A stretch of DNA of 64,000 bases from Acidimicrobiia bacterium (GTDB lineage Bacteria > Actinomycetota > Acidimicrobiia > Acidimicrobiales > Poriferisodalaceae), in contig JAJECP010000015.1 of the NCBI GenBank assembly GCA_022821985.1, positions 62,001 through 126,000 of the forward strand. The letters run 5' to 3'. The position numbers and the translations under genes were made by a program. A model generated the notes under the pieces. That model made no database searches and was not told the DNA's origin. It saw only the letters and a program-made list of their open reading frames with translations. Of the stretch, positions 46,522 to 55,047 are shown in pieces. The first letter of the stretch is position 1, and the number at the start of each line of letters is the position of its first letter.

Positions 46522-46602
46522 GCGATTGGCGGGCTCGGACAGCAGTTCCGGGTGCAGGCATCCCGCTCGCCGCGTATGTGCCGTATCGCTGACCCGCACC
46601 CT

Positions 46603-46630
46603 TTGACCTGTCACACCGGCCTTCTAGGTT
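46603..46630 (+). promoter_or_regulatory. Candidate promoter of the recQ-like/dprA operon
   Basis: TTGACC (46603-46608) and TAGGTT (46625-46630) are spaced by 16 bases and lie about 50 bases before the ATG of the helicase gene. The -35 element is good, the -10 element is weak. Nothing else is seen in the 157-base spacer. This is a pattern match only. Confidence 0.35.
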
Positions 46631-46678
46631 CCTTCGCGTGCACTCGAAACAGAGTCCCCCACTGGGGTCCGACCGCCG

Positions 46679-48748
46679 ATGAACACTGCCTCCTCAGCCC
46701 CTGACGAGGTCGCTCTACTGCGTCGGCTGACTGGCGACCCCGACGCCGCATTTCGTCCCGACCAACTCGACACGATTCGCCGCCTGACGGCCCAACGCTC
46801 GCGGGTGCTGCTGGTCCAGCGAACGGGCTGGGGCAAGAGCGCTGTCTATTTCATCGCCACCAAGCTGCTACGCGGCGAAGGTTCGGGTCCGACTCTGATC
46901 GTCTCACCGCTGCTCGCACTGATGCGCAATCAGATTCAGGCCGCTCAGCGCATGGGTGTGGAAGCCGTCACGATCAACAGCGACAACAGGTCTGAATGGG
47001 ACGGTGTCACACAGAGGATTGAGGACGACGGCGTCGATCTGGTGTTGATCTCGCCGGAGCGCGTGGCGAATCAGGACTTCCGTCGCGATGTGCTGCCCAT
47101 GATCGGGCAACGATGCGGGCTTCTCGTCATTGACGAAGCACATTGCATCTCCGACTGGGGCCATGACTTTCGGCCTGACTACCGTCGTCTGCTCCGTGTA
47201 CTGGAACTGCTGCCGCGTGGAGTTCCGGTTCTGTGCTGCACGGCAACTGCCAACGATCGGGTCGTCGACGACGTCACGGCTCAGCTCGGATCAGATTTTG
47301 CTGTAGTTCGCGGACCGCTGGCGCGTGATGGGTTGCGTCTGCATGCGATCACGATGAACTCGCCCGTTGAGCGGCTGGCCTGGTTGGCCGCGGCTGTCGA
47401 ACGCTTGCCGGGCACCGGCGTCGTCTATTGCTCGACTGTGCGCGACACAGAGCGGGTCGCTGATTGGTTGAAGTCGCGGGGCATTGAAGCTGTGGCCTAC
47501 AGCGGCTCGACGGACAGGGACGCAAGGCCGGAGATCGAGCAGGCGCTCTTGTCCAATGCATTCAAGGTCGTCGTCGCTACGTCGGCGCTCGGTATGGGGT
47601 TCGACAAGCCGGACCTGTCGTTCGTGATCCACTACCAGTCGCCCGGTTCACCGGTGGCGTACTACCAGCAGGTCGGCCGCGCTGGCCGCGGACTGCGCGA
47701 GTCCTGGGGTGTGATGCTGCGTGGGAGCGAAGACTCCGACATTCAGGAGTACTTCATCAACAGCGCGTTTGCAGAACCCGAGCTTGCACAGCAGGTGGTG
47801 GCCCTGCTCGAAGCCGATCACGAGCCGATGGGGCTCGTGGACCTGCTGAACCACGTCAACGTGCGGCAGGCACGGCTGGAGGGTCTTCTGAAGAACTTGG
47901 AGGTTGACGGTGCGGTCGAGCGATCAGGCCAGCGCTGGCAGCGAACCCTGCAGCCATGGCAGTTCGACTTCGACCGGGCCGAGGCCGTGACGGCGCTTCG
48001 CTACGCGGAGCTTGAGCAGGTTCAGCACTACATCGAGTCCAGCGAGTGCAGGATGCAGATGCTGCGTCGCTTCCTTGACGATCCCGCCGCCGAGCCGTGT
48101 GGACGTTGTGACAACTGCACCGGCGAGTCGCTCGCTCTCGAACTCGATCCGGACCAAGCGCAGGCAGCGGCCGAGTTCATCCGCAGCGCCCGCCTGGTCA
48201 TCGAGCCCCGCAAGCAGTGGCCGGACCGGAAGCGCATCTCCGCCGAGTTCCGGCTGGCGGAAGGGCGTGTTCTGGCACGCTGGGGCGACGCCGGCTGGGG
48301 CAGCCTTGTGCGTACGGGGAAGCAGGAGGACGGCAGGTTCGACGATCGGCTGGTGGATGCCGCGGCCGAATTGCTACGTGAGCGCTGGCGGCCGCAGCCC
48401 GCACCGACATGGCTCACATTCGTGCCGTCGCATCGGTATCCGCAGCTGGTAGCCGACTTCGCAGAACGGCTCGCCTCTCGTCTCGGCCTGCCGTGTCATG
48501 ATTCGGTAGCGAAGGCGGGCAACTCGCGCCCGCAGAAGATGATGCACAACAGTTTGCAGCAGCATCGCAACGCCGAGTCGGCGTTCACGGCCCGAGGCGC
48601 AGTGCCCGAGGGTCCGGTTCTGCTGATCGACGACATGGTCGACTCCCGTTGGACCCTGACAGTCGTCGGGCAGCTGCTGCGACAGGCAGGTGCCGGCGTG
48701 GTCATTCCATTGGCACTAGCGGACACCTCGGAGGGCGCGGGCAGATGA
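46679..48748 (+). CDS. RecQ-like DNA helicase fused to a phosphoribosyltransferase-like domain
   Basis: This 689-residue protein has a superfamily 2 helicase core: Walker A QRTGWGKSA (47-55), DEAH (152-155) and motif VI QQVGRAGR. A RecQ-type zinc site follows (CGRCDNC). After this comes a winged-helix-like region and a C-terminal phosphoribosyltransferase-like domain, with LLIDDMVDSRWT at 648-659 matching the PRPP-binding pattern. There is no HRDC domain. The stop overlaps the ATG of dprA, so both proteins are made in fixed ratio. It probably unwinds or processes foreign or recombining DNA. The PRTase part may bind a nucleotide rather than catalyse. Confidence 0.88.
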   Translation: MNTASSAPDEVALLRRLTGDPDAAFRPDQLDTIRRLTAQRSRVLLVQRTGWGKSAVYFIATKLLRGEGSGPTLIVSPLLALMRNQIQAAQRMGVEAVTINSDNRSEWDGVTQRIEDDGVDLVLISPERVANQDFRRDVLPMIGQRCGLLVIDEAHCISDWGHDFRPDYRRLLRVLELLPRGVPVLCCTATANDRVVDDVTAQLGSDFAVVRGPLARDGLRLHAITMNSPVERLAWLAAAVERLPGTGVVYCSTVRDTERVADWLKSRGIEAVAYSGSTDRDARPEIEQALLSNAFKVVVATSALGMGFDKPDLSFVIHYQSPGSPVAYYQQVGRAGRGLRESWGVMLRGSEDSDIQEYFINSAFAEPELAQQVVALLEADHEPMGLVDLLNHVNVRQARLEGLLKNLEVDGAVERSGQRWQRTLQPWQFDFDRAEAVTALRYAELEQVQHYIESSECRMQMLRRFLDDPAAEPCGRCDNCTGESLALELDPDQAQAAAEFIRSARLVIEPRKQWPDRKRISAEFRLAEGRVLARWGDAGWGSLVRTGKQEDGRFDDRLVDAAAELLRERWRPQPAPTWLTFVPSHRYPQLVADFAERLASRLGLPCHDSVAKAGNSRPQKMMHNSLQQHRNAESAFTARGAVPEGPVLLIDDMVDSRWTLTVVGQLLRQAGAGVVIPLALADTSEGAGR

Positions 48749-49746
48749 GACGCAGCGATGACGCGCTCGCCACGGTCGCATTGGTGAGTCGGCTCTGTGC
48801 TGACGGCCTGCGGCCTCTCAAGGCTGCGGAATTCTGGAAGCTGACATCGCAGGTGGACGAGGGTCCAAGTCGACTCTTGGGCATGAGTGCAAGCGATGTC
48901 GCTGAACTCCGGGTTGTACCGATGTCCGAGGCTGAGCGAACCGTGACCCTGCTGGAACGGTCGACTGCGCTCGCCTTCGAGCTCGAAGGACTTGAGCGTT
49001 CGGGCATCCGGACGCTCACACCGTTCGACGAGCACTATCCAGAGCGCCTGACCGACCGTCTCGGGTTCAAGGCACCTCCGCTGTTGTACGCCGCAGGTGC
49101 GAGCGACTTGCTGGACTTGCCGGGGCTTGGCGTCGTCGGCAGCCGCAACGTCGGGGAGGCCAGTGCCGAGGTCGCGAGGGAAGTGGCCAAGCGTGCGGCT
49201 GCCCGCGGGATGCCTCTGGTCTCGGGCGGCGCGCGAGGCGTCGACCAGATGGCGATGGATGCCGCGTTTGAAGCGGGAGGCACGGTGGCGGGCGTCTTGG
49301 CCGACTCACTGGTGCGCAAGCTCCGAAATCCCGCTGTCCGTTCGGCGATTCACGATGAACGAGTTGTCTTGTGTACGCCCTACAACCCCTCCGCGGGGTT
49401 CAGTGCTGGCAATGCGATGGGCCGCAACAAGCTTGTCTATGCCCTTGCCGCGGTCACGCTGGTCGTAGCGAGCGAACTCGGCAGCGGCGGAACCTGGACA
49501 GGTGCCAACGAGTCGCTCGATCATTGCTTCGGGCACGTAGCGGTGTGGCGCGGACTCGGCGAGGGCTCCGGCAACGCCCGCCTCGAGCAGGCAGGCGCAA
49601 CTGCCGTCACAGACATCGCAGAAGTGGACGCCCTGCTTGATGAACCCATTGTATTTCCATCAGCCGACACCCAGCTCGGCCGCGCAGAGCCAGCGGTACC
49701 TGACGAACAGGGGACCCTGTTCGAAACCCTCGCCAGTACGGACTGA
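48745..49746 (+). CDS. DprA-family DNA-processing protein
   Basis: This 333-residue protein has the extended Rossmann fold of DprA: GVVGSRNVGEASAEVAREVA, SGGARGVDQMAMDAAFEAGG and GSGGTWTGANE. DprA binds single-stranded DNA and loads RecA during natural transformation; in defence islands DprA-like proteins are thought to sense or bind nucleotides or single strands. It begins at an ATG overlapping the helicase stop (ATGA). It is not in the usual topA-dprA housekeeping location, and lies with a RecQ-PRTase, which points to a conflict role. Confidence 0.88.
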   Translation: MRRSDDALATVALVSRLCADGLRPLKAAEFWKLTSQVDEGPSRLLGMSASDVAELRVVPMSEAERTVTLLERSTALAFELEGLERSGIRTLTPFDEHYPERLTDRLGFKAPPLLYAAGASDLLDLPGLGVVGSRNVGEASAEVAREVAKRAAARGMPLVSGGARGVDQMAMDAAFEAGGTVAGVLADSLVRKLRNPAVRSAIHDERVVLCTPYNPSAGFSAGNAMGRNKLVYALAAVTLVVASELGSGGTWTGANESLDHCFGHVAVWRGLGEGSGNARLEQAGATAVTDIAEVDALLDEPIVFPSADTQLGRAEPAVPDEQGTLFETLASTD

Positions 49747-49821
49747 GGTCCTTCGGCGTCAGCGGGCGCTGTTTGGCACGCCTGTGCTCTCCCTGAAGGT
49801 GCCCGCCGCAGGCGCGCGGAC

Positions 49822-50322
49822 TCAGCCAGCGGCGATCTCCGCGATCAGCGAGAGAATCGCGTCGGAGGTCTCGCGGTCCTGTTCGATGCGGTCGTCGGTC
49901 TCGTAGGTGATCTTGCGGGCGATCCGCGTGCCCGAGTCGCCGACGGCGGCGATGTGCGCGCGGTCCTCGCCGCGCCGGGGCGGATCGGTTACCAGCGCGG
50001 CCGTGCACGAGATGCCCGCCAGCGGCCACGGCTCAGTGCCCGGCTTGGGCGTCGAGACGAGGTACTGCGCCCGGGCCAGGCAGCCGTCGGCCATCGCCAG
50101 AGCGGCCTCATCGGACACATGCGGCTCCAGCTCCGAGCCCATCAGCTCATAGAGCGACTTCACCGAATACGGCACGCCGGCCTCGAGCATCGTGCGCGAG
50201 CCGCCCGGCACTGTCAGCAGGTCGCTGACCGCCAGCATCCCGCCTCCCGTCACCGACAGCACGATGCGCAGCGGCGAGTCATGGATGGCCCGGATCGTCG
50301 CCAAGCGCTCGTCAGCATTCAT
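49822..50322 (-). CDS. CinA C-terminal-like protein
   Basis: The 166-residue protein resembles the CinA C-terminal (nicotinamide nucleotide amidase-like) domain: LSVTGGGMLAVSDLLTVPGG, LEAGVPYSVKSLYELMG and SCTAALVTDPPRRG. It has no CinA N-terminal domain. Family members cleave the amide of NMN or are uncharacterised. A second, broken copy of its middle part is at 51917-52067. Leftward, downstream of the SDR-type gene with 29 bases between. Confidence 0.82.
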   Translation of the reverse strand: MNADERLATIRAIHDSPLRIVLSVTGGGMLAVSDLLTVPGGSRTMLEAGVPYSVKSLYELMGSELEPHVSDEAALAMADGCLARAQYLVSTPKPGTEPWPLAGISCTAALVTDPPRRGEDRAHIAAVGDSGTRIARKITYETDDRIEQDRETSDAILSLIAEIAAG

Positions 50323-50351
50323 GTGCGAACCTCGCCTTCGAGGGTGCGTGC

Positions 50352-50963
50352 CTACGAAGTCACCGTGATGGTCTGCCGGTTGTAGCTGCTGTCGTCGAGT
50401 TGGCTGACGAGGAAGCCAGCGAGCGCAGCGCGATGAATGCGGCCCGTCTTGTTCGTGTTGGAAGCGCTCACGGTGCGACGGTCCAACTTGTCAGACAGGA
50501 CTGCTGCGCGGACGATGGTCCAGTCAGCAGTGCTGGCGCGCACCACCTCCTCTTGCGTCCGATGGTCTGCGAGCACGTTCCGCAACATGGTCCTGAACAT
50601 CAGCTTCGAACTCCACGGAACCTGAGACCAGCTGTCGCCGACGCCCGCTGCAGATACCACCACGAGCCGCCCGACGCCGTGACGGCCGACGGCGTGGACG
50701 ATGTGCTCGGTGCCTCGCGTCAGCGTCGAGCGGTCCTTCAGGTTCGCGCTTCCGAGGCACACAATGGCGGCGTCGTGGCCGGCGACGGCATCGCTGACCG
50801 TTTCGGCTTCGAAGACATCGCCCTGCCGCAGCGTCAGACCGCTCTCGACGCTGAGCTTCCCCACGGAGCGTCCGAACGCTGTCGCTTCATGGCCCGCGCT
50901 GAGTGCCTGACGGGTCGCGTGCTGCCCGGTCTTGCCGGTGGCACCGAAGATGATGACGCGCAA
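50352..50963 (-). CDS. NAD(P)-binding atypical SDR protein
   Basis: This 203-residue protein has a Rossmann motif at the very start, MRVIIFGATGKTGQHATRQA, and VSAAGVGDSW as a central block. It is similar to small NmrA/biliverdin-reductase-like NAD(P)-binding proteins. No catalytic Tyr-Lys pair is obvious. It heads a short leftward unit with the CinA-like gene. Role unknown. Confidence 0.83.
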   Translation of the reverse strand: MRVIIFGATGKTGQHATRQALSAGHEATAFGRSVGKLSVESGLTLRQGDVFEAETVSDAVAGHDAAIVCLGSANLKDRSTLTRGTEHIVHAVGRHGVGRLVVVSAAGVGDSWSQVPWSSKLMFRTMLRNVLADHRTQEEVVRASTADWTIVRAAVLSDKLDRRTVSASNTNKTGRIHRAALAGFLVSQLDDSSYNRQTITVTS

Positions 50964-51112
50964 CCCGGCTCCTCAATCGCCTCGGCGGCGCAAGCGGCCA
51001 ATGCTGCGCCTGCGGCCGCACACCCTACTTGTGACCCGACGTCCAACCCGGCGCTTACAAGCGTCACGAGGATGGCCGGCGACCGGTCCCCATGCTGAGG
51101 TGCTCGGTCGCG

Positions 51113-51739
51113 TCAGGACGGGGCAGTACTCAGAGTGGCAATAGTGCGGAACGTGATCGAGACACGCCGTCGCCGTTCGATCTTCCGCCCGTCCCATACG
51201 TCGGACTTGCGCTTGGCGATGCCGTGCTGCCAAGCCGAGCGCGCCTCGTCATGCATGATGACGAGGCTGCGCGGTTCCAATCGCACGACATGGCGCTCGC
51301 ACGTCGCGTTGCTGCCGAAGTCCATGTTGACCGCCGAACCCATGCTCAGGGTTGCAACGACGGGGCCGAAGCAGTCGCGGTCGATGTGGGGCGCGATTCC
51401 CTGCCCGCGCAGGTACTCGTTGATGATTGCCTGTTCGAAGGGCCGTTGGGGATCCAGCAGCCGCTGAGCGTCGTCTGAGGCGGCCTCACGAATCCTGTGG
51501 GTCAACTGCGCCAGCCATTCGGGAAGCGGCCCGATCCGCGCTGTCTCGTCGAGTCGGCGGTTCGAGTAGTCGTACTTGTAGCCGAAGTGCAGTACGCGCC
51601 TCGAGAGATCTGTGAGCCACTCGGCACCATCGATCCGCTTGAGCAGTTCGGCCTCCTCCTGCGTTGCCAAGAAGTCGTGGTGGTACTCAAGTCCAGCGGG
51701 AACCGTCGAAGTCTCTTCAGCGAGTAGGGATAGCTGCAT
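51113..51739 (-). CDS. AlkB-like Fe(II)/2-oxoglutarate DNA/RNA demethylase
   Basis: The protein is 208 residues from the ATG at 51739. HID (118-120) and His172 are the iron ligands, and RRRRVSITFR (near 190-198) supplies the 2-oxoglutarate-binding Arg. NEYLRGQGIAPHIDRD matches the AlkB/ALKBH core. AlkB removes methyl groups from damaged bases. Its reading frame is open upstream into the CinA-like remnant, so a chimeric longer product from 52063 is conceivable but not favoured. It lies in the DNA-modification island. Confidence 0.88.
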   Translation of the reverse strand: MQLSLLAEETSTVPAGLEYHHDFLATQEEAELLKRIDGAEWLTDLSRRVLHFGYKYDYSNRRLDETARIGPLPEWLAQLTHRIREAASDDAQRLLDPQRPFEQAIINEYLRGQGIAPHIDRDCFGPVVATLSMGSAVNMDFGSNATCERHVVRLEPRSLVIMHDEARSAWQHGIAKRKSDVWDGRKIERRRRVSITFRTIATLSTAPS

Positions 51740-52178
51740 GCTTACGATCTCAGGGTCCAGCGTTCTGCGTCCACTTGCCACATGGCGCTCCGTTCGCTCC
51801 AGCGTATGCGTCCTGTGTCGGCCGCAACGTCCGGATAGCGCTGCGGAACCTGAATTCTGATGGGGTCGATGCTGCGCTTGAACCCGGCCTGTTCGAGCTA
51901 TGCGTCGGTCGGCGCTGCGCAGCGGGGCCAGGCAGCCGTTGGCCATCGCCAGCGCTGTCTCATCGGACACATGCCGCTCTAACTCTGAGCCCATCAGCTC
52001 GTGCATCCCCTTCACCGAATGCGGCACGCCGGCCTCGAGGATCGTGCGCGAACCGCCCGGCACTGTCCCTCGCGGTTATCGGCAACCGCGGAGCCGCGGC
52101 GAACGGTCGTTGTCACACCCCTCACGCAAACTGCGGGAACTGAGCGGATCGGCTCCTCACCGGGCGTGGAGGTGCCGT
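51740..52178. other. Non-coding spacer holding a gene remnant and a small hairpin
   Basis: This spacer separates the leftward alkB gene from the rightward N6-methyltransferase gene. It contains the CinA-like remnant (51917-52067), a hairpin at 52071-52090 (CGCGGTT-ATCGGC-AACCGCG) directly after it, and GGAGG before the methyltransferase ATG. The remaining bases show no gene-like frame. The remnant and hairpin together suggest a recombination scar. Confidence 0.6.
51917..52067 (-). pseudogene. Partial duplicate of the CinA-like gene
   Basis: This 151-base segment repeats the middle of the CinA-like gene at 50067-50218 with high but incomplete identity. Its translation (SRTILEAGVPHSVKGMHELM, then GSELERHVSDETALAMANGC) matches the intact protein's residues about 42-82 without a frame break. 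Both ends are cut off sharply: no TGGG-containing N-terminal part and no DPPRRG part are present. It is therefore a truncated copy, not a working gene. Confidence 0.8.
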
Positions 52179-53867
52179 ATGCGAAAATTCGGGCAGGTGT
52201 CAGTGACTTCGACGAACGCAACGTCCTTCGACCCTGCCGAGCCGGGGTTCGGCTGCATGAGCGACGAGCGCGCCCTGTGTGCTGCGGCGTGGGCGCTGGC
52301 TCGCGAAGGCCGCTTGGCCGGTGTGAGCCGCGCCGAACAGAAGCTCGTCGAGGCTGCGGCACCATTGCCCGAGCCGAACGTGCTGAAGGGCTTGGACGCT
52401 GCGATCCGGGCGGGGGACGACCCATTGGGTGAGACGTTCGCCTCGCTGCGATCAGCGGCGCAGCGCCGCCTGCGAGGCGCGACGTATACGCCCGCGGCAG
52501 TTGTCGAGCCCATGACGGAATGGCTGGCTAACCACAAGCGGGCAGCGCGAGTCGTTGACCCTGGTGCGGGGTCTGGCCGGTTCCTCTGTGCCGTCGGCCG
52601 ACGCCTTCCCGATGCGCGCCTCGTGGCTGTCGAGATCGATCCGCTCGCCGCTCTGACGATTCGGGCGAATCTGACCGTGCTGGGCTTCGACAAGCGCGCA
52701 GAGATACACGTCGGTGACTACCGCGCACTTGATTTGTCGCCTGCGCCTGGCCCGACCGCGTTCATCGGCAACCCGCCCTATGTGCGCCATCACGACATCG
52801 ATCCCGCATGGAAGGCGTGGCTGCGAGAACGCGCTGCCGATTTAGACCTCAAGGCATCGGCGCTCGCTGGCTTGCACGTCCATTTTCTGCTCGCCACTGC
52901 GCATATCGCGCGCCCTGGCGACTTCGGTGCATTCGTCACTTCGTCGGAATGGCTGGACGTCGGCTACGGGCAGCTGGCACGAGACTTGGTGACCGGGCCG
53001 CTAGGTGGTCTGTCCCTGCACATCCTCGACGCTCGGATGCAGGCGTTCGCAGACGCCGCAACGACGACGACGGTAACCGCCTTCGAGGTCGGCGCGCCAC
53101 AGCGCCCTATTCGCGTCTGCCGGGTCAAGCGGGTTGAAGAACTCTGGGGCTTATCCGGAGGCCAGAGCTTCAAGCTCGAGGAACTACGCAGCGAGCGCCG
53201 TTGGTCGACGCTGCTGGTGCCTCGCGCGTCGGTTCCTCGCGACTTCGTGGCGCTCGGTGACCTCTGCCGCGTGCATCGAGGCGTCGCCACCGGTGCCAAT
53301 GCAACATGGGTGACCTCGCAAGACGACCCGCGGCTGCCCGCGTCGGTGCTCTACCCCGCCGTCACGAAAGCGTGGGAGCTCTTCGGCGCACCGTCGGGTG
53401 TGCTGGCCGACTGTGGCGGTCTGAAGGCCCTGATCAGTCTGCCCGAAGACCTCGACGACCTCGACGCTACCGAACGCGAGCTAGTGGGGCAGTTCTTGGA
53501 CACTGCGCGCCAAGCCGGTGTTGCCGACGGCTACATCGCGCGCCACCGCAAGATGTGGTGGTCGGTCAAGCTGCGCGCGCCCGCGCCGATCTTGGCCACC
53601 TACATGGCCCGTCGTCCGTCGGCGTTCGTGCGCAACCTCGCTGCCGTCCACAACCTCAACAACGTGCATGGCATCTACCCGATCGAGCCGCTGTCTGAGG
53701 CAGCACTGTGCAGGTTGACGGAGGCATTGCGCGACCGCGCTGTCCTCGCAGATGGACGCACCTACGCGGGAGGTTTGACCAAGTTCGAGCCTTCCGAGAT
53801 GGCACGCATCATGGTCCCGCCGCCGAGCTGGCTTGAGGCAGACGAGCCGTGGCCCCGCTCGGCGTAG
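52179..53867 (+). CDS. N6-adenine DNA methyltransferase (Eco57I/TaqI-like)
   Basis: From ATG 52179 (GGAGG six bases upstream) this is a 562-residue gamma-class methyltransferase. It has GATYTPAAVVEPM at 100-112, the AdoMet motif DPGAGSGRF (127-135) and the catalytic NPPY (198-201). After a domain of about 300 residues that should recognise DNA (VHRGVATGANATWV and LNNVHGIYPI), it ends without a nuclease domain. It may modify DNA for a neighbouring restriction function. The stop lies 49 bases before the cytosine methyltransferase start, so they may share a transcript. Confidence 0.88.
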   Translation: MRKFGQVSVTSTNATSFDPAEPGFGCMSDERALCAAAWALAREGRLAGVSRAEQKLVEAAAPLPEPNVLKGLDAAIRAGDDPLGETFASLRSAAQRRLRGATYTPAAVVEPMTEWLANHKRAARVVDPGAGSGRFLCAVGRRLPDARLVAVEIDPLAALTIRANLTVLGFDKRAEIHVGDYRALDLSPAPGPTAFIGNPPYVRHHDIDPAWKAWLRERAADLDLKASALAGLHVHFLLATAHIARPGDFGAFVTSSEWLDVGYGQLARDLVTGPLGGLSLHILDARMQAFADAATTTTVTAFEVGAPQRPIRVCRVKRVEELWGLSGGQSFKLEELRSERRWSTLLVPRASVPRDFVALGDLCRVHRGVATGANATWVTSQDDPRLPASVLYPAVTKAWELFGAPSGVLADCGGLKALISLPEDLDDLDATERELVGQFLDTARQAGVADGYIARHRKMWWSVKLRAPAPILATYMARRPSAFVRNLAAVHNLNNVHGIYPIEPLSEAALCRLTEALRDRAVLADGRTYAGGLTKFEPSEMARIMVPPPSWLEADEPWPRSA

Positions 53868-53916
53868 AGTCCACACCCGCGACGGACCGGCGAGGCATGT
53901 CGCGAGGGAGCTGCTG

Positions 53917-55047
53917 ATGGCCGCGCAAGAGCAGCAGACGATCTTGGACTGCCCAGCAGCCCGGACCCCGACGAGTCCCAGCACGACCGCGGCCCGAGGA
54001 ACGAGCGGCATCTCGGCCATCGATGTCTTCTGTGGCATCGGCGGCCTGTCCTACGGCCTGGCCGCGGCAGGCATCGACGTCGTGGCGGGCATTGACGTGG
54101 ACGGGTCCTGCCGCTTCCCCTTCGAAGCCAACGTGGCCGGCGCACAGTTTCTTGAGCGCGACATCCGCGATGTCACGGCGGAGGAGCTGTCCGTCCTGTG
54201 GCCCGAGGGCTCGCTCAGGCTCTTGGCCGGATGCGCGCCGTGCCAGCCCTTCTCGTCGTATCGCAAGGGCGTCAGCCCGTCGAGCGACGACCGATGGGTG
54301 CTGTTGCGGGAGCTGGGTCGGCTCGTAGAGGAGACGCAGCCGGAATTTGTCACCACCGAGAACGTCCCCCGCATTCACGACAAGACCGTGTTCGGTGACT
54401 TCGTCGAGATGCTCCATCGCCTCGGTTACTCCGTGGACAGCGACATCTGTAAGTGCACCGATTACGGCCTCGCCCAGAGTCGCCGCCGCCTCGTGCTTGT
54501 CGCCTCCCGGCTGGGCACTGCCGCGGTCCCGGAAGGAGACTGGCGGGACCGTCCCGCCAAGACCGTCAAGCAAGCGATTGGGAACCTGCCGCCCATCGGT
54601 GCCGGCGATACCCATGAAACCGATCCTGTGCATCGAAGCCGTGGCCTATCGGCACTCAACCGCAAACGAATGGTTGCGTCCAAGCCAGGCGGCACCTGGC
54701 GCGATTGGCCGACCAAGCTGCGAGCGCCCTGCCATCAGCGGTCCAGTGGGGCTGCGTTCAAGAACGTGTACGCCCGGATGCAATGGGATCGACCGTCCCC
54801 GACGATTACGACCTACTTCCACAACTTCGGCGCAGGCCGTTTCGGCCATCCCCAACAACACCGCACCATCTCGCTGCGAGAGGCCGCCATCCTCCAAGGC
54901 TTCCCGAAGGACTACCAATTCGCTCCAGACGGCAATGTCGTGCCCTTGACGACGCTGGGTCGGCATATCGGCAACGCTGTCCCGCCACCGCTCGGAGAGG
55001 CCATTGGCAGAACCTTCCTTAACTCATTGATTGAGGTGAATGTGTGA
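53917..55047 (+). CDS. DNA (cytosine-5) methyltransferase
   Basis: This 376-residue enzyme has the C5-methyltransferase motifs in normal order: DVFCGIGG (36-43), PCQ with the catalytic Cys109 (108-110), ENV (148-150), QSRRR (187-191) and the C-terminal GNAVPPPLGEAIG. The target-recognition region between is short. The ATG at 53917 has GAGGGAG upstream; an extension to 53833 is unlikely. The end overlaps the GHKL ATPase gene (GTGATG), so the two are tightly coupled, as a modification enzyme with its nuclease partner. Confidence 0.93.
   Translation: MAAQEQQTILDCPAARTPTSPSTTAARGTSGISAIDVFCGIGGLSYGLAAAGIDVVAGIDVDGSCRFPFEANVAGAQFLERDIRDVTAEELSVLWPEGSLRLLAGCAPCQPFSSYRKGVSPSSDDRWVLLRELGRLVEETQPEFVTTENVPRIHDKTVFGDFVEMLHRLGYSVDSDICKCTDYGLAQSRRRLVLVASRLGTAAVPEGDWRDRPAKTVKQAIGNLPPIGAGDTHETDPVHRSRGLSALNRKRMVASKPGGTWRDWPTKLRAPCHQRSSGAAFKNVYARMQWDRPSPTITTYFHNFGAGRFGHPQQHRTISLREAAILQGFPKDYQFAPDGNVVPLTTLGRHIGNAVPPPLGEAIGRTFLNSLIEVNV

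Noticed and set aside
51740-52063. CinA-AlkB fusion protein
   Set aside because: The frame is open, but the upstream part is a gene fragment followed by Arg-rich low-quality sequence; the AlkB domain has its own ATG.
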